A DNA stretch of 64,000 bases from Photorhabdus cinerea. Lineage in GTDB: Bacteria; Pseudomonadota; Gammaproteobacteria; Enterobacterales; Enterobacteriaceae. Location of the stretch: positions 3,684-67,683 of the forward strand of contig NZ_PUJW01000021.1 of assembly GCF_011189575.1 (NCBI RefSeq), read 5' to 3'. The notes under the pieces are model-generated. The model was not told where the DNA came from. It made no database searches and saw only the letters and a program-made list of their open reading frames with translations. This document shows, one piece after another, positions 33,501-39,500 of the stretch; within the stretch, counting starts at the first letter, position 1, and every line of letters starts with the position of its first letter. Both the position numbers and the translations under genes were made by a program.

Positions 33501-36500
33501 ACCAACTTTAAGAATGGCCAATTGTGCCACTACCAATTCAACCGAGCGTTCTAACATAATCGCCACGTGGTCATCTGGGCAAACCCGTAGCTCAATCAAT
33601 CGATGGGCCAATCGGTTAGCACAAGCATTCAGTTCCGTATAGCTGAGGATTTTATCTCCCGCTATCAGCGCTGTCGCTGCCGGGGTTTTCTCTGCCTGTT
33701 GTTCAAACAACTGATGAATACACAATTGGTCAGGATACGGTACTTTAGTCGCGTTCCAGATTTCCAACAGCAACCTGCGCTCCGCCGATGTCAGAATATC
33801 GATCTCCCTGACTGGTTGCTGAGGATTAGTCACCATCTCTTGCAGCACCGTGTACAGATACCCTAAGTGCCGCTCGATGGTTTGTTGATCAAACAGGGCC
33901 GTTGCATAACTCAAGTAACCAACAATCTTGCCATCCTTCTCAGACAAGTTCAGTTCAAGATCAAACTTAGCGGTATCAAGGAATTGCTCGGCAGGTGAGA
34001 CTGCCAGCCCCGGCAGTTTCCAATCTGGGTTCTCATTGTTCTGCCAAGCAAACATCACCTGAAACAGGGGAGTATGCGCCAATCGGCGCGGCGGTTGCAC
34101 TATTTCCACCACTTGTTCGAATGGCAGATCTTGATGCTCCTGAGCCGCCAATGCCGTCTGCCGCACACGAGCAAGCAACTCAACCACATTTGGCTCACCC
34201 GATAAATTGATACGCAAGGCCAACGTATTGACGAAGAAGCCGATCAGCAATTCCACTTCTTGACGACTGCGCCCCGCACTTGGTGTACCAATAACCAGAT
34301 CTTCCTGACCTGACAGACGCGATAAAACCGTAGCCCAAGCTGACAGTAAGGTCATGAACAATGTGACCTCCTGCTGCTCGCTCAAACGCTTCAAGGATTG
34401 GGTTAATTCAGCATTCAGATTGACAGGCAATAAATTCCCCGCAAATGATTGCTGTACAGGGCGTGGTCGGTCAGTTGGCAAATCCAACAATACCGGCACA
34501 TCAGCCAATATCATTCGCCAATAGTCAGATTGGTTCTGAATACGCTCAGCCGAAAGCCACTGACGCTGCCAAGCGGCGTAATCAGGGTACTGAATCGGTA
34601 ATGGAGGCAATGGATCAGGTTGCCCGGTCAGAAAAGCTGTATAGAGGGCACTTAATTCATGCATCAATATACTGACAGACCAACCATCGAAAACAATATG
34701 ATGCAGGGTCAACAGGAATAGGTAATCATCATTAGCCAGTTGTATCAAAGCAGAGCGGATTAACGGCCCACGAGCGAGATTAAACAGCGTTTCAGACTCC
34801 TGCATGCGAAGATACTTAAGTTGTTTCTCCACATCAGGTACTTTACACAGATCGTATTTTTTCATCGGCAGGCCAAATTCCGCCGGCAACAGTTCGATCT
34901 GGGGGTGACCATCAACCGTCACAAATATGGAGCGTAAAGCCTCATGACGAGCAAACAAGTGATTAAGTGCACGCTGCCAGACAGCAATATCGAACTGACC
35001 CCGCAAACTCAATGCTACCGGAATATGATAGGTATTACTGACCTCTTCAAATTGGGCCAAGAACCACAGACGCTGTTGCGCAAATGACAGAGGTAACTCG
35101 CTATCGCGAGATATCGGCATGATTGCGGGTAATATGCTATCTGGTTCACCAAACTGAACACTCATCTTCTCGGCAAAAGCTGACAATGAAGGAAATTCAA
35201 ATAGCGTGCTCAACGGCAGTTTGATGCCTAAAGCGGCTATCCGGTTCATCATCCGTACCGCTAACAACGAATGACCGCCCAGCGCGAAAAAGTTGTCATG
35301 CCGACTTATCTGTCCAATTCCCAGCAATTCATGCCAGATAGTAGCCAAAGCAATCTCAGTTTCCCCTTGCGGCGCTTCATAGATCTGACGGGCAAAATCG
35401 TCTTCCCCCGGAGCCGGTAGCGCCCGGAGATCCCGTTTGTCGTTAGGTGTGAGCGGAAAGGCATCCAGACGCACAAAAGCCGCTGGCACCATATAGTCAG
35501 GTAAAATTGTACTTAAATGTTCACGTAGACTAACCACTAACCCGTCATCTGGCTCGGCCACCACATAAGCAACCAGCCGTTTATCTTGTCCATCACTTAC
35601 CGCTAATACCAGTGCTTCACGCACCGCCGGATGCTCAGTCAAAAATGCTTCGATTTCCCCCGGTTCAATCCGAAAACCCCGGATTTTAACCTGTTGGTCA
35701 TTACGACCAACAAACACCAGATTGCCATCCGGCAGGTAGCGGGCCAAATCCCCGGTTTGATACATGCGTGCATTCGGTACATCACTAAATGGATCTGTCA
35801 GAAAGCGTTCAGCAGTCAATTCCGGGCGATTAAAGTAACCACAGGCAACCCCATTGCCACCAACATAAATCTCACCGGTCGCACCTAGTGGCACCGGTTG
35901 CCTATACGCGTCTAACAGATAGAGGCGCGTGTTAGCAATTGGCCGGCCAATAGGGATCTTTGCTACTCCCGGCGGTAACGCCGTAATGGGATATATCGTG
36001 GTAAAGGTGGTGCCTTCACTTGGGCCATAAGCTTGTAATAATTGTTGCGGCGGATTCTTGTCCAAAACCTGAGCGATCACATGCGGATCGAGGACCTCAC
36101 CGCCGAAAATCAAAATCTTGATCTGCGGAAGCACCGGAGACAGCTCCGCCACCAACCGGTGAAGCAAGCCAACACTCATCCACAGAATAGTGATTCGATA
36201 AACCTGTAAAGCTCGTACAAAATCCGATGGCGTCAGTAAAGTAGCATGGTTGATAACCACCAGTGTTCCACCGTTGAGCAACGGCGCCCAAACTTCAAAT
36301 GTGCTGGCATCAAAAGCGGGATTAGCTGTAAAGGCAACCCGATCATCCTGTCCGATTTCCGCATAGCCATTATTAATCACCAGTCGGACCACAGCACGAT
36401 GAGGCACGATTACTCCTTTGGCTGTACCGGTCGAACCGGAGGTATACATAATATACGCTGACTTGGCGCTGGAACCGGGTAAGTCAAGATTGCAACGATC

Positions 36501-39500
36501 CTCTTCCCTGTCCGTAATGGTATCGCTGGAGAGATGAAATAACGGCACAGCAAGGCCAGCCGGGACATCAGCCTGCTCATCAGTGAACAGCAATTTGGCT
36601 GAACAATCGTTTATCAGCCAATTTTTCCGCTCATCCGGCACTTTCGGATCTATCGGCACATAAACCGCACCGACCTTGAGAATGGCCAACTGTGTCACTA
36701 CTAACTCAACAGATCGTTCTAACAGGATCGCAACGTGATCATTGGGACTAATCCCCTGTTCAATCAGTTGACGAGCCAGCCGATTAGCACAAACATTCAG
36801 TTCCGCGTAACTGAAAGTCTTATCTCCTGCTATCAGCGCAATGGCCTCTGGGGTTTTCTCCACCTGCTGTTCAAACAACTGATGAATGCATAGCTGGTCA
36901 GGATACGGCGCCTCGGTGGCATTCCAGATTTTCAGCAACAGCTGTTGTTCTGCTTCTGGCAAGATGTTCAATGTACGTACCGGTGTTTCTGGCGCCTGTT
37001 CAAGCACTTCCACCAGACTTTCTAATGCCTGTTGCATATAACCACATACCCGTTCTGGATCAAACGGCTGCACCACTTGGGCGGTCAACCCCAAAGTGGA
37101 ACCACCGTCCTCCACCGACAGCACAAACGGATAGTTAGTACGTTCTTCTTCGCCAAGGAATTCAATACCCGGCACCACCTTATCCGGCGTCATCGACTGA
37201 TCGTTATGCCGGTAGTTCAATAAGGAACTAAAAAGTGGCGTTTCGCCCTGTACACCACTGCAACGCTGAGCCAGCGCCAACAATGCATGTTCATGATCCA
37301 ACAATGCTGCTAATCGGGTATGTGCGGCCTGTACGCTGTCCCGTACCGAAGTGTCATCAATATCCAACCGCAACGGCAAGGTATTGATAAACAGCCCCAT
37401 GCCGCTATCAGCCCCGTCACCCACCTGCATACGCCCAAACAATACCGTGCCAAACACCACCTGTTGCTGCCCGCTGGTACGCGACAATACCTGCGCCCAA
37501 GCCAGATGACACAAAGCAGCCAGACTGACGCCCAGACGCCTCGCCTGATTGCGCAAGCGGTCATTCAGCGTGGCTGTCAGCATTCGGTGCGATTGGGTGA
37601 CTTGTGAACCATCACGATGGACCTCCACTAATCCAAACGGTAACGTCGGTTCATCTACCTCAGCCAGCATGTCAGTAAAGAAGCGGATATGCTCTTCCTG
37701 ACTTACCCCCAATCGGGCTTGAGCCACTAAATTGCGGAAAGGTAGCGGTGCAGGCAGACTGCCCTCCTGCCCGGAAAAATACGCCTGAACCTCGTGGTTC
37801 ATGACCTCCATCGTTGTATGGTCACCAGTTAAATGATGCTGCAATTGCAGTACTATCCAGCGATCATCCGTTTCCTGTGTCACTATAAAGCACAGCAACG
37901 GTGCCTGGCCCAAATCGAGGTGATGCTGACGTAAGTCAAAACGCTGGGTTAACTGGTCAATAATTGGGCCATCAGCTGGATTCAGCATCAATTCAGTCAC
38001 TGACAAAGGTGCCTGACGCCAAACTACCTGAGCCGGAACTGACAATCCTTCCCAGAGAAAAGCAGTACGTAAAATATCGTGACGATCAACCACCTGTTGA
38101 ACCACTGCCAAATAACGGTCCAACAAAGGCCGATCATTGAAGGCCATCATATAGGCCAACAGATACGGGTCACCTTCATTTGTGAGTAAACGGTGGAACA
38201 AAATACCGTCCTGTAGCGGCGACAAGGCATAGATATCCTGAATATTGGCGATCCCTCCCGGCACCTGTCCGACGATACGGTCAATATCAAGCTGAGTTAG
38301 ATCAATCAGTGGCAGCATCTCCGGCGTCAATGCTGTCGTTGCCGGTGTAATCACATTAGGCGGTACCACTATAGCCTGATGCTGCCCCAACATATGAGCA
38401 AGCTCAGACAATACTGGATATCGGAATAAATCGCGGGCAACCAACGTTAACCCAAGGTTGCGCAGGTGCTCAATCATCCGTAAGGCAAAGAAAGAATGAC
38501 CACCCAACGCAAAAAAGTTGTCATGTCGGCTAATCTGCTCAATACCCAACAATTCACGCCAGATAGTCGCCAACGTGGCTTCTATTTCCCCCTGCGGTGC
38601 AGCATAAATCTGACGAGCAAAAGCCTCCTCACCCGGAGCAGGCAACGCCCGGCGATCTAACTTACCATTAGGAGTCAGCGGGAAGGCATCCAGATGCACA
38701 AAAGCCGCTGGCACCATGTAGTCAGGTAAAATTGTACTCAGGTAGGTACGCAGATTATTAACCAACTCCTCATCCGCTTCTGCCACCACATAGGCAACCA
38801 ACCGCTTATCCTGCCTATCATCCTGAACCAGCACGACAGCCTCACGTATCGCAGGATATTCCGTTAGTCGGGCTTCGATTTCTCCCGGTTCAATGCGGAA
38901 ACCACGAATTTTAACCTGCTGGTCATTACGGCCAAAGAATTCCAAATTACCGTCCGACAAATAGCGAGCTAAATCCCCGGTTCGATACATACGCGCATTC
39001 GTCTTATTACTAAACGGATCGACCAGAAAGCGTTCAGCCGTCAATTCCGGGCGATTGAGATAACCACAAGCAACCCCATCACCGCCAACATAAATCTCAC
39101 CGACGCCACCCAACGGCACCGGCTGACCATAATCATCCAGCAAGTAAACACGTGTATTGGCTATCGGTCGGCCAATTGGAACCTTCGCCATCCCCGGAGG
39201 TAACAACGCGATACGGTACATCGTGGTAAACGTCGTTCCTTCCGTCGGGCCATAGGCTTGTAATAATTGTTGGGGCGGACTGTTGTCCAAAACCTCAGCA
39301 ATCACATGCCGATCGGGGATATCCCCCCCGAAAATCAGCATTTTTATCTGTGGAAGCACCGAGGACAACTCAGCGGCCAGTCGGTTAAATAACCCGATAG
39401 TTAACCACAAAACCGTGATGTGATGAGCTTGTAACTCCTGTATAAACGCCTGCGGCGTCAGCAACGTGGCATGATCAATCACCACCAACGCTCCACCATT

